A model generated the notes under the pieces. The model did not search any database, was not told the origin of the DNA, and saw nothing but the letters and a program-made list of their open reading frames with translations. Made by a program: the position numbers and the translations under genes. This document shows positions 1 to 6,813 of a stretch of DNA of 11,513 nt, piece after piece (position 1 is the stretch's first letter; every line of letters starts with the position of its first letter). The DNA is taken from positions 1 through 11,513 of the forward strand of contig JAUNJW010000037.1 in the NCBI GenBank assembly GCA_030533035.1. Reading direction: 5' to 3'. The stretch is from Erysipelotrichaceae bacterium (GTDB lineage Bacteria > Bacillota_I > Bacilli_A > Erysipelotrichales > Erysipelotrichaceae).

Positions 1-553
1 CCAGGCCCAGGCAGCTCGGCAGCATATCGACGCCGAAGTTGCCCTGGAATGCCATGTTGTGGATTGTGTAAACATGCTTGATCTGCTGATAACGATAATC
101 ATCCGCATAGCAGGCATGGGCAATCAGAGGAATCATGCCGGTCTGCCAGTCATTGGAGTGGATGATGTTCGGCCACCAGTTGATGAAATAGATCATGTCG
201 AGTACAGCTCTCTGGAAGAAGGCGAATCTTTCACCGTCATCTTCATAGCCGTACAGGCTGTCTCTTTCAAAATAGTGCTGGTGTTCAATGAAGTAGTAAA
301 CTACTCCTTCAACAGTCGCAGTATAGTATGTGGCAGGCTGATCGATCCATCCGGAATGCACCTGAATGGTACCGAGTCTTTCCAGCTCATCATAATATTT
401 TTCGATGATCTTCTTGTACAGAGGCAGAACTACGCGCACATCGTGTCCGCGTTTCGCCAGTGCCTTAGGCAGACTGCCGATAACATCCGCCAGACCGCCG
501 GTCTTGATGAACGGCAAGCCCTCGCCTGCGACAAACAGAATGGATCTGGTCAT
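1..553 (-). CDS. glgA: Glycogen synthase GlgA, N-terminal part (cut by window edge)
   Basis: GlgA transfers glucose from ADP-glucose to the non-reducing end of a growing alpha-1,4-glucan in the cytosol. I translated 184 codons from the ATG at 553; the frame is open to the left edge, so about 290 residues of a typical 475-residue enzyme lie outside. The product starts MTRSILFVAGEGLPFIKTGG. The KTGGLADV motif (residues 17-24) is the ADP-glucose-binding lysine loop of GT5 starch/glycogen synthases. Further in are HSNDWQTG and YTIHNMAFQG, both typical of the GT5 N-terminal Rossmann domain. An AAGGAG ribosome site at 561-566 lies 7 bases upstream of the ATG. It follows glgD by 22 bases with no terminator, so it should be co-transcribed with glgC and glgD. 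The family call is firm; the C-terminal GT domain cannot be checked here. Confidence 0.95.
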   Translation of the reverse strand, partial: MTRSILFVAGEGLPFIKTGGLADVIGSLPKALAKRGHDVRVVLPLYKKIIEKYYDELERLGTIQVHSGWIDQPATYYTATVEGVVYYFIEHQHYFERDSLYGYEDDGERFAFFQRAVLDMIYFINWWPNIIHSNDWQTGMIPLIAHACYADDYRYQQIKHVYTIHNMAFQGNFGVDMLPSCLGL

Positions 554-560
554 ATGTATT

Positions 561-566
561 CTCCTT
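561..566 (-). promoter_or_regulatory. Ribosome-binding site of glgA
   Basis: AAGGAG on the minus strand, 7 bases before the ATG at 553. It supports the chosen glgA start and falls in the 22-base gap after the glgD stop. Confidence 0.75.
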
Positions 567-575
567 CAGTGAGAC

Positions 576-1688
576 TCAGATACGGTCTCTTCTCTTTACG
601 TAAATCGGAGCGTCATCCGTGCCAACGAGTTCTTTTACATGGTGGATGATGGCATACTTGTCAACGACAACGTGATCAAGCTTGACCTTTTCACCGATGT
701 AAGCGCCCGGGAGGATAATGCTGTTCTTGATGACAGCACCCTTGCGGATGGTGACACCACGGCTGATAATGCAGTTTTCAGCTGTTCCTTCAATGACGGA
801 ACCGTTGGCTACAACAGAACCTGTGACCTTTGAACCGGCCTCGTATTTTGTCGGGCTGGAGTCGTTTGTCTGTGTGTAGATCGGCCATCCCGGCTTGAAC
901 AGGCCTGCAGCTGTTGTTCTGTCTCTGAGTGCCATGCTGACGCGGAAGTATTCGGGCAGGCTGTTAATGCATGCGACATATCCCTTGAACTGGAAGCCTC
1001 TGATGTCGAGTTCGCCGACGGAGTCTCTCAGGATGTCCTTGAACCAGTACAGGGAGGATGTTTCCGCAGCCTTCTTGACCAGGTCGATGAAGAGTTTCTT
1101 TGTCATGACATAGCATTCCATGGAAACGTTCTTTCTTGCTGTGTTGCCGCGGTTTCTGTCGATGGCTGTAACCTTCTTTGTCTTGTCCAGTGTCAGGACA
1201 TCGCATCCGAGGTAGGAAGTCTTGGCTTCGCCTGTGGATGTGTAGAGAACTGTTACATCAGCGCCTGTTTCAAGATGCTTTGCAAGGACTGTGCTGTAGT
1301 CGAGGCTGTACATGAAATAGCTCGGTGCGACGACAACATACGGGTTGTTGTCACGTTCGATATACTGCATGTTCAGCATGAAGTTCGCGATGTCATGATT
1401 GTATACAGGTGACGCGAAATTCTTTTCACCATAGAGGATGCGGAGCTTGCCGCGCTTAGAGTTAATGTTGTAAACGGAACCGTTGCCCAGGTGTTCGATC
1501 AGGTTGCGGGGTTTTTCTTTGCAGTAAACCTGCACTCTGTCGATACCGGAATTCGTCATGTTGGAAAGGACGAAGTCGATTACGCGGTAACGGCCGAGAA
1601 TGGCAATTGCGGGTACCGGACGATATTCGCCCAGGCCGTCTACTGTCGCCACATTGTCTTCAAAATTGATAATTCCCAATGCTTTCAT
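576..1688 (-). CDS. glgD: GlgD, non-catalytic (regulatory) subunit of glucose-1-phosphate adenylyltransferase
   Basis: A 370-residue homologue of GlgC. In Bacillota, GlgD is known to assemble with GlgC and raise ADP-glucose pyrophosphorylase activity. The fold is recognisable: an N-terminal nucleotidyltransferase domain with RPVPAIAILGRYRVIDFVLS (residues 23-42), then a C-terminal left-handed beta-helix of hexapeptide repeats from about residue 285. The catalytic signatures are lost. The GGRGTRL phosphate loop of GlgC is replaced by an unrelated stretch at about residues 10-22. The SGDH motif aligns with PSYF at 122-125, putting Tyr124 where GlgC has its catalytic Asp129. The FEEKP glucose-1-phosphate lysine motif is absent. 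This loss is normal for GlgD. The gene starts 12 bases after glgC stops, its ribosome site overlaps that stop codon, and glgA follows. Confidence 0.95.
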   Translation of the reverse strand: MKALGIINFEDNVATVDGLGEYRPVPAIAILGRYRVIDFVLSNMTNSGIDRVQVYCKEKPRNLIEHLGNGSVYNINSKRGKLRILYGEKNFASPVYNHDIANFMLNMQYIERDNNPYVVVAPSYFMYSLDYSTVLAKHLETGADVTVLYTSTGEAKTSYLGCDVLTLDKTKKVTAIDRNRGNTARKNVSMECYVMTKKLFIDLVKKAAETSSLYWFKDILRDSVGELDIRGFQFKGYVACINSLPEYFRVSMALRDRTTAAGLFKPGWPIYTQTNDSSPTKYEAGSKVTGSVVANGSVIEGTAENCIISRGVTIRKGAVIKNSIILPGAYIGEKVKLDHVVVDKYAIIHHVKELVGTDDAPIYVKRRDRI

Positions 1689-1696
1689 CCTAGCTT

Positions 1697-1702
1697 CCTC
1701 CT
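1697..1702 (-). promoter_or_regulatory. Ribosome-binding site of glgD, overlapping the glgC stop codon
   Basis: AGGAGG on the minus strand, 8 bases before the glgD ATG at 1688. Its first two bases lie within the glgC TAG stop (1701-1703). A ribosome ending glgC therefore covers the glgD initiation region, which suggests coupled translation and a balanced GlgC:GlgD supply (inference). Confidence 0.75.
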
Positions 1703-2834
1703 ACTCCACGAATTTCTTCGCAACGAGTTCAATGCCTTCGCTGTCTGCGGATCCTACCGTTACGCCCGGAGCGATTTCCACATCATCAGCTACGATGCAG
1801 CGAATGACCTTTGCGCCTTCACCGATCTTTGCGCCGGGGTTGACGACGGAATCGATGACTGTTGCGCCTTTTCCTACGAGGCAGTTTGTGCCGAGGACTG
1901 AATTCTTGACTGTTCCGAGAATGACGCTGCCCTGTGTAATCAGGGAGTTGTCGATCTTGGCTTCTTCACCGACATACTGCGGAAGAGCATTGACGTCTTC
2001 TGTGTAGATCTTCCAGGTTTCATCACCGAGGTCGAGCTCGTTGTTGTTCTTGAGCAGGTCCATGTTGGATTCCCAGAGTGAGTCAACTGTTCCTACATCC
2101 TTCCAGTAGCCCTTGAATCTCCAGGCTGCGAGCTTTCTGTTGTCATTCAGATAAGCCGGAATGATGTCCTTACCGAAGTCGTGGCTGGAATTCGGATTCT
2201 TGTCGTCAGCGAGAAGATACTTTCTCAGAGTCTTGTATGTGAAGATGTAGATACCCATGGAAGCCAGTGTGGACTTCGGATGAGCAGGCTTTTCTTCAAA
2301 CTCATAGATCATGTCATCTTCGTCACAGTTCATGATGCCGAAACGTGTAGCTTCCTTGAGGGAAACTTCGAGAACGGCGATCGTTGCGTCTGCCTGCTTC
2401 TCCTGATGATATTTCAGCATCTTGTCATAGTTCATCTTGTAGATGTGGTCGCCGGACAGAATCAGAACATATTCAGGATCAACCTGATCCAGGAAATCGA
2501 TGTTCTGTGTGATTGCGTCCGCTGTGCCTCTGAATACTTCAAAGCCCTTCTGGTCTCTTTCACGCGGTGTCAGGACATAGACGCCGCCGTCCTTGATGTC
2601 AAGGCCCCAGAACTGGTCTTTTGCAACGTAAGAGTTCAGAAGAACAGATTCGTACTGTGTCAGAACACCGACAGTTGAAATGCCTGAGTTCGCACAGTTG
2701 CTGAGGGGAAAGTCGATAATACGGTACTTGCCACCGAAGTGGACAGCCGGCTTAGCGACTTTTTTGGTCAGGTCCAAAAGGCGGGTACCTCTTCCGCCTG
2801 CAAGGATCATGGCCGCCATTGTGTTAGCTCTCAT
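1701..2834 (-). CDS. glgC: Glucose-1-phosphate adenylyltransferase, catalytic subunit GlgC
   Basis: GlgC makes ADP-glucose and pyrophosphate from ATP and glucose-1-phosphate, the committed step of bacterial glycogen synthesis. The 377-residue length is usual for Bacillota GlgC. Visible motifs are the pyrophosphorylase signature AGGRGTRL (12-19), [20 protein letters not shown] (28-47), SGDH with catalytic Asp129, FEEKP with Lys182 (the glucose-1-phosphate lysine of the family), and [11 protein letters not shown] (216-226). The C-terminus from about residue 290 is a left-handed beta-helix of hexapeptide repeats, used for oligomerisation and allosteric control. I prefer the first ATG (2834) over Met6 and Met9 because an AGGAGG ribosome site lies 7 bases upstream of it. 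It is the first gene of a glgC-glgD-glgA operon and follows the folC terminator. It is intact and none of these family motifs is missing. Confidence 0.97.
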   Translation of the reverse strand: MRANTMAAMILAGGRGTRLLDLTKKVAKPAVHFGGKYRIIDFPLSNCANSGISTVGVLTQYESVLLNSYVAKDQFWGLDIKDGGVYVLTPRERDQKGFEVFRGTADAITQNIDFLDQVDPEYVLILSGDHIYKMNYDKMLKYHQEKQADATIAVLEVSLKEATRFGIMNCDEDDMIYEFEEKPAHPKSTLASMGIYIFTYKTLRKYLLADDKNPNSSHDFGKDIIPAYLNDNRKLAAWRFKGYWKDVGTVDSLWESNMDLLKNNNELDLGDETWKIYTEDVNALPQYVGEEAKIDNSLITQGSVILGTVKNSVLGTNCLVGKGATVIDSVVNPGAKIGEGAKVIRCIVADDVEIAPGVTVGSADSEGIELVAKKFVE

Positions 2835-2841
2835 TATTTTG

Positions 2842-2847
2842 CCTCCT
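2842..2847 (-). promoter_or_regulatory. Ribosome-binding site of glgC
   Basis: AGGAGG on the minus strand, 7 bases before the ATG at 2834. It decides that start over the in-frame methionines at codons 6 and 9. Confidence 0.8.
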
Positions 2848-2869
2848 GCAATACTTAAATGACATCTTC

Positions 2870-2875
2870 ATTATA
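2870..2875 (-). promoter_or_regulatory. Probable -10 element of the glgCDA promoter
   Basis: A perfect TATAAT on the minus strand, preceded by TGTAA. It lies in the gap between the folC terminator and glgC, 35 bases before the glgC ATG, which predicts a short leader starting near 2863. At 16-18 base spacing I find no good -35 match (AACTAA is the 17-base candidate), so the promoter may be weak, activator-dependent, or partly extended. Confidence 0.55.
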
Positions 2876-2906
2876 TTACAGTCTTCAGCAATTTAGTTAT
2901 GCAAAA

Positions 2907-2920
2907 TGTAAGCACTTCCA
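2907..2920 (+). promoter_or_regulatory. Possible catabolite-responsive element (cre) upstream of glgC
   Basis: Read on the plus strand this is TGTAAGCACTTCCA. It matches the CcpA operator consensus TGWAARCGYTWNCA at every position except position 8 (A for G), the second base of the central CG. Its centre is about 50 bases upstream of the predicted glgC transcription start and just past the folC terminator. CcpA is the global carbon regulator of Bacillota and a sensible regulator for glycogen genes. One 14-base match with a changed central base can occur by chance, so this is a candidate only. Confidence 0.35.
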
Positions 2921-2928
2921 ACAAACAG

Positions 2929-2957
2929 AAAAAAAACGGTCCCGCCGATGCGGGACC
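2929..2957 (-). terminator. Intrinsic terminator after folC
   Basis: On the minus strand GGTCCCGC (2950-2957) pairs perfectly with GCGGGACC (2938-2945) around a 4-base loop. The 8-bp stem is followed by one G and then eight T residues (2929-2936). It begins 5 bases after the folC stop, so it ends the DUF885-ung-folC unit and insulates glgC. Confidence 0.92.
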
Positions 2958-2962
2958 TTTAG

Positions 2963-4162
2963 TTATTCGTTTAAAAAACGGCTGCGGACAACGGAAACAA
3001 AGTACAGTGAACCGGTGATGACAACTGTTCCCGGACCTGCTTTTTCAAGGGCGGAATCAATCGCTTTTTCCCAGTCCTCAATGATCTCCGCGCCGGCCAC
3101 CGCAAGTGACTGCGTGACGTCTGCGCGGGCGTTTTCGAAGTGGGTGATGATCAGTCTTTCTGCATGTTCTTTGAGGGCTGCCGCCATCTTTCTGCCGGGC
3201 TTGTCACGCAGGGCGCTGAAGACAATCGTCAGCGGTTTTTCAAGCATGTCCAAAGACCTGCAGAGAGCGCTGATTCCCTCTTCATTGTGGGCGCCGTCAA
3301 TGATGACGCGGGGGCTTGTGCGCACCGTTTCAAACCGCCCTTTCCACTGACATTCACGAATGGCTTTTTTCATCGCCGGCGTGTCTGTATGAATGCCGAG
3401 AAACTGTGCGGCGGCGATGGCCAGGGCTGCGTTTGCTTTCTGGTAGCCGGCGCCGCTGATCTCATAGACCGAACCCCTGAAAACCATCTCTTCTGCTGAT
3501 ATGCCGCGGTACGGTTCAATCCCGTGTGCCGCCGCCTGCATACGGCCTGCGCGCATGCGCATGATCATGGCACATTCTTCATCCAGGTATCCGTAAAGAC
3601 AATGGCTGTTTTTCTTGATGATGCCTGCCTTCTCAAAGGCGATCTGTGTTTTTCTTTCACCCAGTATCTGCGTGTGGTCCATGCCGATCGTTGTGATCAG
3701 TTCAAGGACCGGGGAACTGATGATATTGGTATTGTCCAGCCTGCCGCCCAGACCCGTTTCAATGATGGCATAATCGACTTTCTGATCATAAAACCATTCA
3801 AAGGCAATCAGGCAGTCAATCTCAAACATGCCAAGATCCAGCTCTTCAATATCGGAAATGTGCTTCTCAAGATAGGTGTTGAAAACATCCTCTTCAATCC
3901 ACCTGTCATCGATCCGGATGCGGTCGAAATGAGCGGTCAGGTGAGGCGATGTGAACGTGCCTGTTTTATAACCTGCTTCGCACAGAATGGTCCGCAGGTA
4001 ATTGACAGTGCTCCCCTTGCCGTTGGTTCCGGCCACGTGGATCACCTTCAGTTTTTCCTGGGGATTGCCGGCCCTTCTGCAGGCTTCGCGGATGGGTTCC
4101 AGACCATGGCTGCGGTTTCTGCGCGCCATCACCCAGTACTGGTCTTTTTTTTCAGTGCTCAT
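2963..4162 (-). CDS. folC: Folylpolyglutamate synthase / dihydrofolate synthase FolC
   Basis: FolC adds glutamate to folates with ATP, retaining them in the cell; many bacterial members also make dihydrofolate from dihydropteroate. From the ATG at 4162 the protein has 399 residues, slightly short but normal. Numbered from there, it shows the P-loop GTNGKGST (45-52), TSPHL (71-75), ETGLGGRLDNTN (135-146), EKAGII with the Mur-ligase-type lysine (177-182), DGAHN (289-293) and a C-terminal TGSLYFVS (383-390). This is the Mur-ligase fold with a central ATPase and a C-terminal Rossmann-like domain. The frame extends to a TTG at 4186, but the ATG gives the usual distance to the P-loop. The start overlaps the ung end by 11 bases and lacks a strong ribosome site, suggesting translational coupling. 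No other folate gene is nearby, and I cannot tell whether both activities are present. Confidence 0.93.
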   Translation of the reverse strand: MSTEKKDQYWVMARRNRSHGLEPIREACRRAGNPQEKLKVIHVAGTNGKGSTVNYLRTILCEAGYKTGTFTSPHLTAHFDRIRIDDRWIEEDVFNTYLEKHISDIEELDLGMFEIDCLIAFEWFYDQKVDYAIIETGLGGRLDNTNIISSPVLELITTIGMDHTQILGERKTQIAFEKAGIIKKNSHCLYGYLDEECAMIMRMRAGRMQAAAHGIEPYRGISAEEMVFRGSVYEISGAGYQKANAALAIAAAQFLGIHTDTPAMKKAIRECQWKGRFETVRTSPRVIIDGAHNEEGISALCRSLDMLEKPLTIVFSALRDKPGRKMAAALKEHAERLIITHFENARADVTQSLAVAGAEIIEDWEKAIDSALEKAGPGTVVITGSLYFVSVVRSRFLNE

Positions 4163-4829
4163 AGATATTTCTGATCTGCCAGTCAATGGGTCCCCTGCCT
4201 GTTCTCACCAGGAAATCATTTGCTTTTGAGAAATGCCGGCATCCGAAGAAACCGTTATGGGCAGACAGCGGTGAAGGGTGCGGCGCCTCCAGGACAAGAT
4301 GCCTTGAGCGGTCAATCATGGCCGCCTTGTTTCTGGCATCCCTGCCCCAGAGCAGGAAGACGACCGGTTCACGTTTTTCATTGATCTTCATGATCGCGTG
4401 ATCGGTAAATGTTTCCCAGCCCTTTCCGGCATGGGAGCGCGGTTTTGAATCTTCAACGGTCATGACGGTATTGAGCAGGAAGACTCCCTGCTGTGCCCAG
4501 GGCATGAGATATCCGTTATCGGGAATATAGCAGCCCAGATCCGTGTTCAGCTCTTTGAAGATATTCTGCAGGCTCGGCGGCTTCTGCACGCCGGGATTGA
4601 CAGAGAAGCACATGCCGTGGGCCTGCCCTCTCTGATGATAGGGATCCTGGCCGAGAATCACGACTTTGACGTCATTGAGGTCGCAGGCTTCAAAAGCAGA
4701 GAAGACCTGCTGTTTGGGCGGATAGACCGTCCTTGTTTCGTAAGCTTCATGAATGAACTGCGCCAGGCTCAGAAAATAGGGCTGCTGCCATTCATTTTTC
4801 AGCCATGGTGTCCAGTTGTTCTTCCTCAT
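4152..4829 (-). CDS. ung: Uracil-DNA glycosylase, family 1
   Basis: Ung removes uracil from DNA, leaving an abasic site for base-excision repair. The 225-residue protein has the full family 1 set of motifs: GQDPYH (60-65) with the water-activating Asp62, FLLNTVMTV (117-125) with uracil-reading Asn120, VVFLLWG (156-162), and HPSPLS (184-189) with catalytic His184, followed by the DNA-intercalation region ending in GFFGCRHFSKAN. Nothing is missing. The ATG at 4829 overlaps the stop of the DUF885 gene as ATGA, and the gene end overlaps the folC start by 11 bases, so it is the middle gene of a tight operon. Only a weak purine stretch precedes its start, again suggesting coupled translation. Confidence 0.97.
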   Translation of the reverse strand: MRKNNWTPWLKNEWQQPYFLSLAQFIHEAYETRTVYPPKQQVFSAFEACDLNDVKVVILGQDPYHQRGQAHGMCFSVNPGVQKPPSLQNIFKELNTDLGCYIPDNGYLMPWAQQGVFLLNTVMTVEDSKPRSHAGKGWETFTDHAIMKINEKREPVVFLLWGRDARNKAAMIDRSRHLVLEAPHPSPLSAHNGFFGCRHFSKANDFLVRTGRGPIDWQIRNIYEH

Positions 4830-6721
4830 GAGAACGGGTTGCCCTTTCTTGATTTTCTGATCATGAGAATGCCGGCAATGATCAGCACCGCCGCTGCCGC
4901 GAAACCGCCGATATAAATCAGCGGACTGGCGGCCGGTCTTTCCGGGTCAATGACCGGATCGACAGGAGCGGCTGTCGGGGAAGGCTCGGTGCCGTCAAAT
5001 GTGCTGATCCACTGCTCCACGTCCTTTTCGACCAGGTCGAAAGGTCTGTCGCCGTAGGTCAGCAGCACTTCATTGAACGCCGTCAGGTCGAACTTATCTC
5101 CAAGTTTCGCAGCGGCATCGTCATGAATATTCATGAACTGGGCCAGACCGGCGCCGTAGGGAATGATGACACCCGGGGTGTCCATGACAAAGTCAAAGAG
5201 ATCCGGAGCGATTTCACTGTTGAGACCAAGGTTGTCCAGGTATGCGCCCAGATCATCCACTGTCCAGCCAAGGGCGTTGACGCCGATGTCGGCGGCAGCG
5301 TTCATGACATAGCCGACAGAATCCCCGAGCCGGTTGAATTCAGATGCGTAGCGGTTGAGGCCGCTGTATGTCCAGGCTTCATCTTCCGCGTACATCGCCC
5401 AGCCCTCGGTATAGCCGATATTGCTCAAGGCGGAGCGCAGCGGATTCGGTTTTGTGTCCAGGAACCATGTGATCTGATAGAGATGGCCCGGGAAGCCTTC
5501 ATGCGCCAGTGTGCTGTAGAGACCGTTGACGTCGGAAACATTGTCGCCGTTGATCTTGATCACATTGTCCTTGATATCATCAATGGGAGGCTCAAGATAA
5601 TAGGCAATCACGCCGTCGGAGGCGACTGCCGGATCCAGATAGGCCGCCCGGTAGGACACCTTCGGTCCGGCCGGATATACATCCATCTTTTCTTCATGGA
5701 AGGCAATGATATCTTCCGGATTTTCTATGTCAAAAACCTCATCCAGGACTTTTTCGCTCTTGATGCTGCGGAGCAGCTTGACATATTCGCTGATTCCCTT
5801 TTCGAGATACTGTGAGCATCTGTCCAGGACTTCCTGTGCCGAAGCGTCGGTGCTGGCCTTGTACCTTATTCTGGCGTCATAGTATTCCCTGCCGCCGGGC
5901 AGATCCGCGATGGTGACGTCATCAGCCCTGGTGCCGCGCCAGCTTTCCAGCCTCTGGGCAGCTCTTTTGTAGGCAGGAACATAGGAATTGAAAAGAATCT
6001 CACGGTTTCTGTCCTTGTAGGCCTGCCTCTGCTCATCGCTGAGTCCTTCAAAGGCGTCCACGTTTTCTTCAAAGATCACAATCAGGGGATTGTCATCCGT
6101 GCGCTCAACGAATTTATCGATTGCCGACAGGGTTTCATCCAGGGCGGCGTCAGTCATGAAAATACCGTGGCTGACCTGGATTTCCGTGATATCAAGAGTA
6201 TCGTCAATGTAGTCTGAAACACTGGCAAGAATATCCAGATAATCATCGATATCCTGCTGTTCATAGAATACATATTCAGTGAAATTGGTCGGCAGATTGT
6301 CAATCAGGCCTTCGCTCGGCATGTACCACCAGTCATAATCCGGAAAGGAATTCAGCTCCTTCATTCTCTCCAGATAGAATTTATAGATATCGTAGTCATG
6401 CTGATGGGCTTCGTTCAGCTTTGAGTAGTCAAAACCGGCCAGATCGGCCAGGGCCTCTTCCGCCTCAGCCACACCGTCGGCATAGTCATCCCAGGAAGCG
6501 GTGCCGATCACCGCCTCGGGCTTTTCAATGCCGTACGCCGCATAGTCCCTGATGGTAAAATGCATGCTCATATAATCCGAACCCATCGCTTCGGCAAATT
6601 CTTCATTCATGAAGATTTCAAACGCATCATCCTCGCTTTGCTCCGCATATACCGGCACCACTGTGCCTGTCAGCAGCACAGTGCAGACAGCCGCGCTCAT
6701 CAGTTTTTTTATTATTTTCAT
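4826..6721 (-). CDS. Secreted, membrane-anchored DUF885 family metallopeptidase-like protein
   Basis: 631 residues. A signal peptide is clear: KIIKK, a hydrophobic core (about 8-23), and a VYA/EQ cleavage site near residue 26. There is no lipobox. Residues 30-575 resemble the DUF885 family, whose hallmark is HEGxPGH. Here it is HEGFPGH (407-413), giving His407, Glu408 and His413, followed by TEGWAMYAE (438-446) with Glu439 and Glu446 as likely further metal ligands, as in related zinc peptidases. The substrate is unknown. After the domain comes a proline-rich linker (about 577-600), one hydrophobic helix (600-620) and a short basic tail (IRKSRKG), so it should sit outside the cell, held by its C-terminus. 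There is no LPXTG sorting motif. It is the first gene of the unit with ung and folC. The start has a GGAGGT ribosome site 6 bases upstream. Confidence 0.85.
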   Translation of the reverse strand: MKIIKKLMSAAVCTVLLTGTVVPVYAEQSEDDAFEIFMNEEFAEAMGSDYMSMHFTIRDYAAYGIEKPEAVIGTASWDDYADGVAEAEEALADLAGFDYSKLNEAHQHDYDIYKFYLERMKELNSFPDYDWWYMPSEGLIDNLPTNFTEYVFYEQQDIDDYLDILASVSDYIDDTLDITEIQVSHGIFMTDAALDETLSAIDKFVERTDDNPLIVIFEENVDAFEGLSDEQRQAYKDRNREILFNSYVPAYKRAAQRLESWRGTRADDVTIADLPGGREYYDARIRYKASTDASAQEVLDRCSQYLEKGISEYVKLLRSIKSEKVLDEVFDIENPEDIIAFHEEKMDVYPAGPKVSYRAAYLDPAVASDGVIAYYLEPPIDDIKDNVIKINGDNVSDVNGLYSTLAHEGFPGHLYQITWFLDTKPNPLRSALSNIGYTEGWAMYAEDEAWTYSGLNRYASEFNRLGDSVGYVMNAAADIGVNALGWTVDDLGAYLDNLGLNSEIAPDLFDFVMDTPGVIIPYGAGLAQFMNIHDDAAAKLGDKFDLTAFNEVLLTYGDRPFDLVEKDVEQWISTFDGTEPSPTAAPVDPVIDPERPAASPLIYIGGFAAAAVLIIAGILMIRKSRKGNPFS

Positions 6722-6727
6722 ACCTAT

Positions 6728-6733
6728 ACCTCC
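6728..6733 (-). promoter_or_regulatory. Ribosome-binding site of the DUF885 gene
   Basis: GGAGGT on the minus strand, 6 bases before the ATG at 6721. It fixes the start directly ahead of a classical signal peptide. Confidence 0.8.
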
Positions 6734-6745
6734 GGCACTGAAAAC

Positions 6746-6754
6746 AGTATACCA
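6746..6754 (-). promoter_or_regulatory. Extended -10 promoter of the DUF885-ung-folC unit
   Basis: TGGTATACT on the minus strand: an extended -10 (TG, one base, TATACT, close to TATAAT). It sits between the pullulanase terminator (6770-6799) and the ribosome site at 6728-6733. The predicted start, near 6739, leaves a leader of about 18 bases. No good -35 box is seen, which extended -10 promoters can tolerate. Confidence 0.6.
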
Positions 6755-6769
6755 TTATTCCCCATCACG

Positions 6770-6799
6770 AAAAAACAGGGTCTCCATATGCGGAGACCC
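6770..6799 (-). terminator. Intrinsic terminator after the pullulanase gene
   Basis: On the minus strand GGGTCTCC (6792-6799) pairs perfectly with GGAGACCC (6778-6785) around a 6-base loop. The 8-bp stem is followed by TG and six T residues (6770-6775). It begins 14 bases after the pullulanase stop and closes the glgP-pullulanase unit. Confidence 0.9.
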
Positions 6800-6813
6800 C
6801 GGAAAATTTAAGA

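Noticed and set aside
2929..2957. Inverted repeat considered as an insertion-sequence end or operator
   Set aside because: An 8-bp GC-rich stem, 4-base loop and eight T residues right after a stop codon is the classic intrinsic terminator; no transposase or target duplication is nearby.
3524..4174. Plus-strand open frames over folC, with similar ones at 59-649 and 5123-5815
   Set aside because: All lie wholly opposite confident genes (folC, glgA/glgD, DUF885) and have no own ribosome sites or recognisable domains.
4809..4920. Sortase signal (LPXTG) at the DUF885 C-terminus
   Set aside because: A hydrophobic helix and basic tail are present, but no LPXTG or close variant precedes them, so plain membrane anchoring is the simpler reading.
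6739..6754. TGAAAACAGTATACCA as a second cre-like site in the DUF885 promoter
   Set aside because: It departs from the consensus at several fixed positions and overlaps the -10 element, so the resemblance is probably chance.
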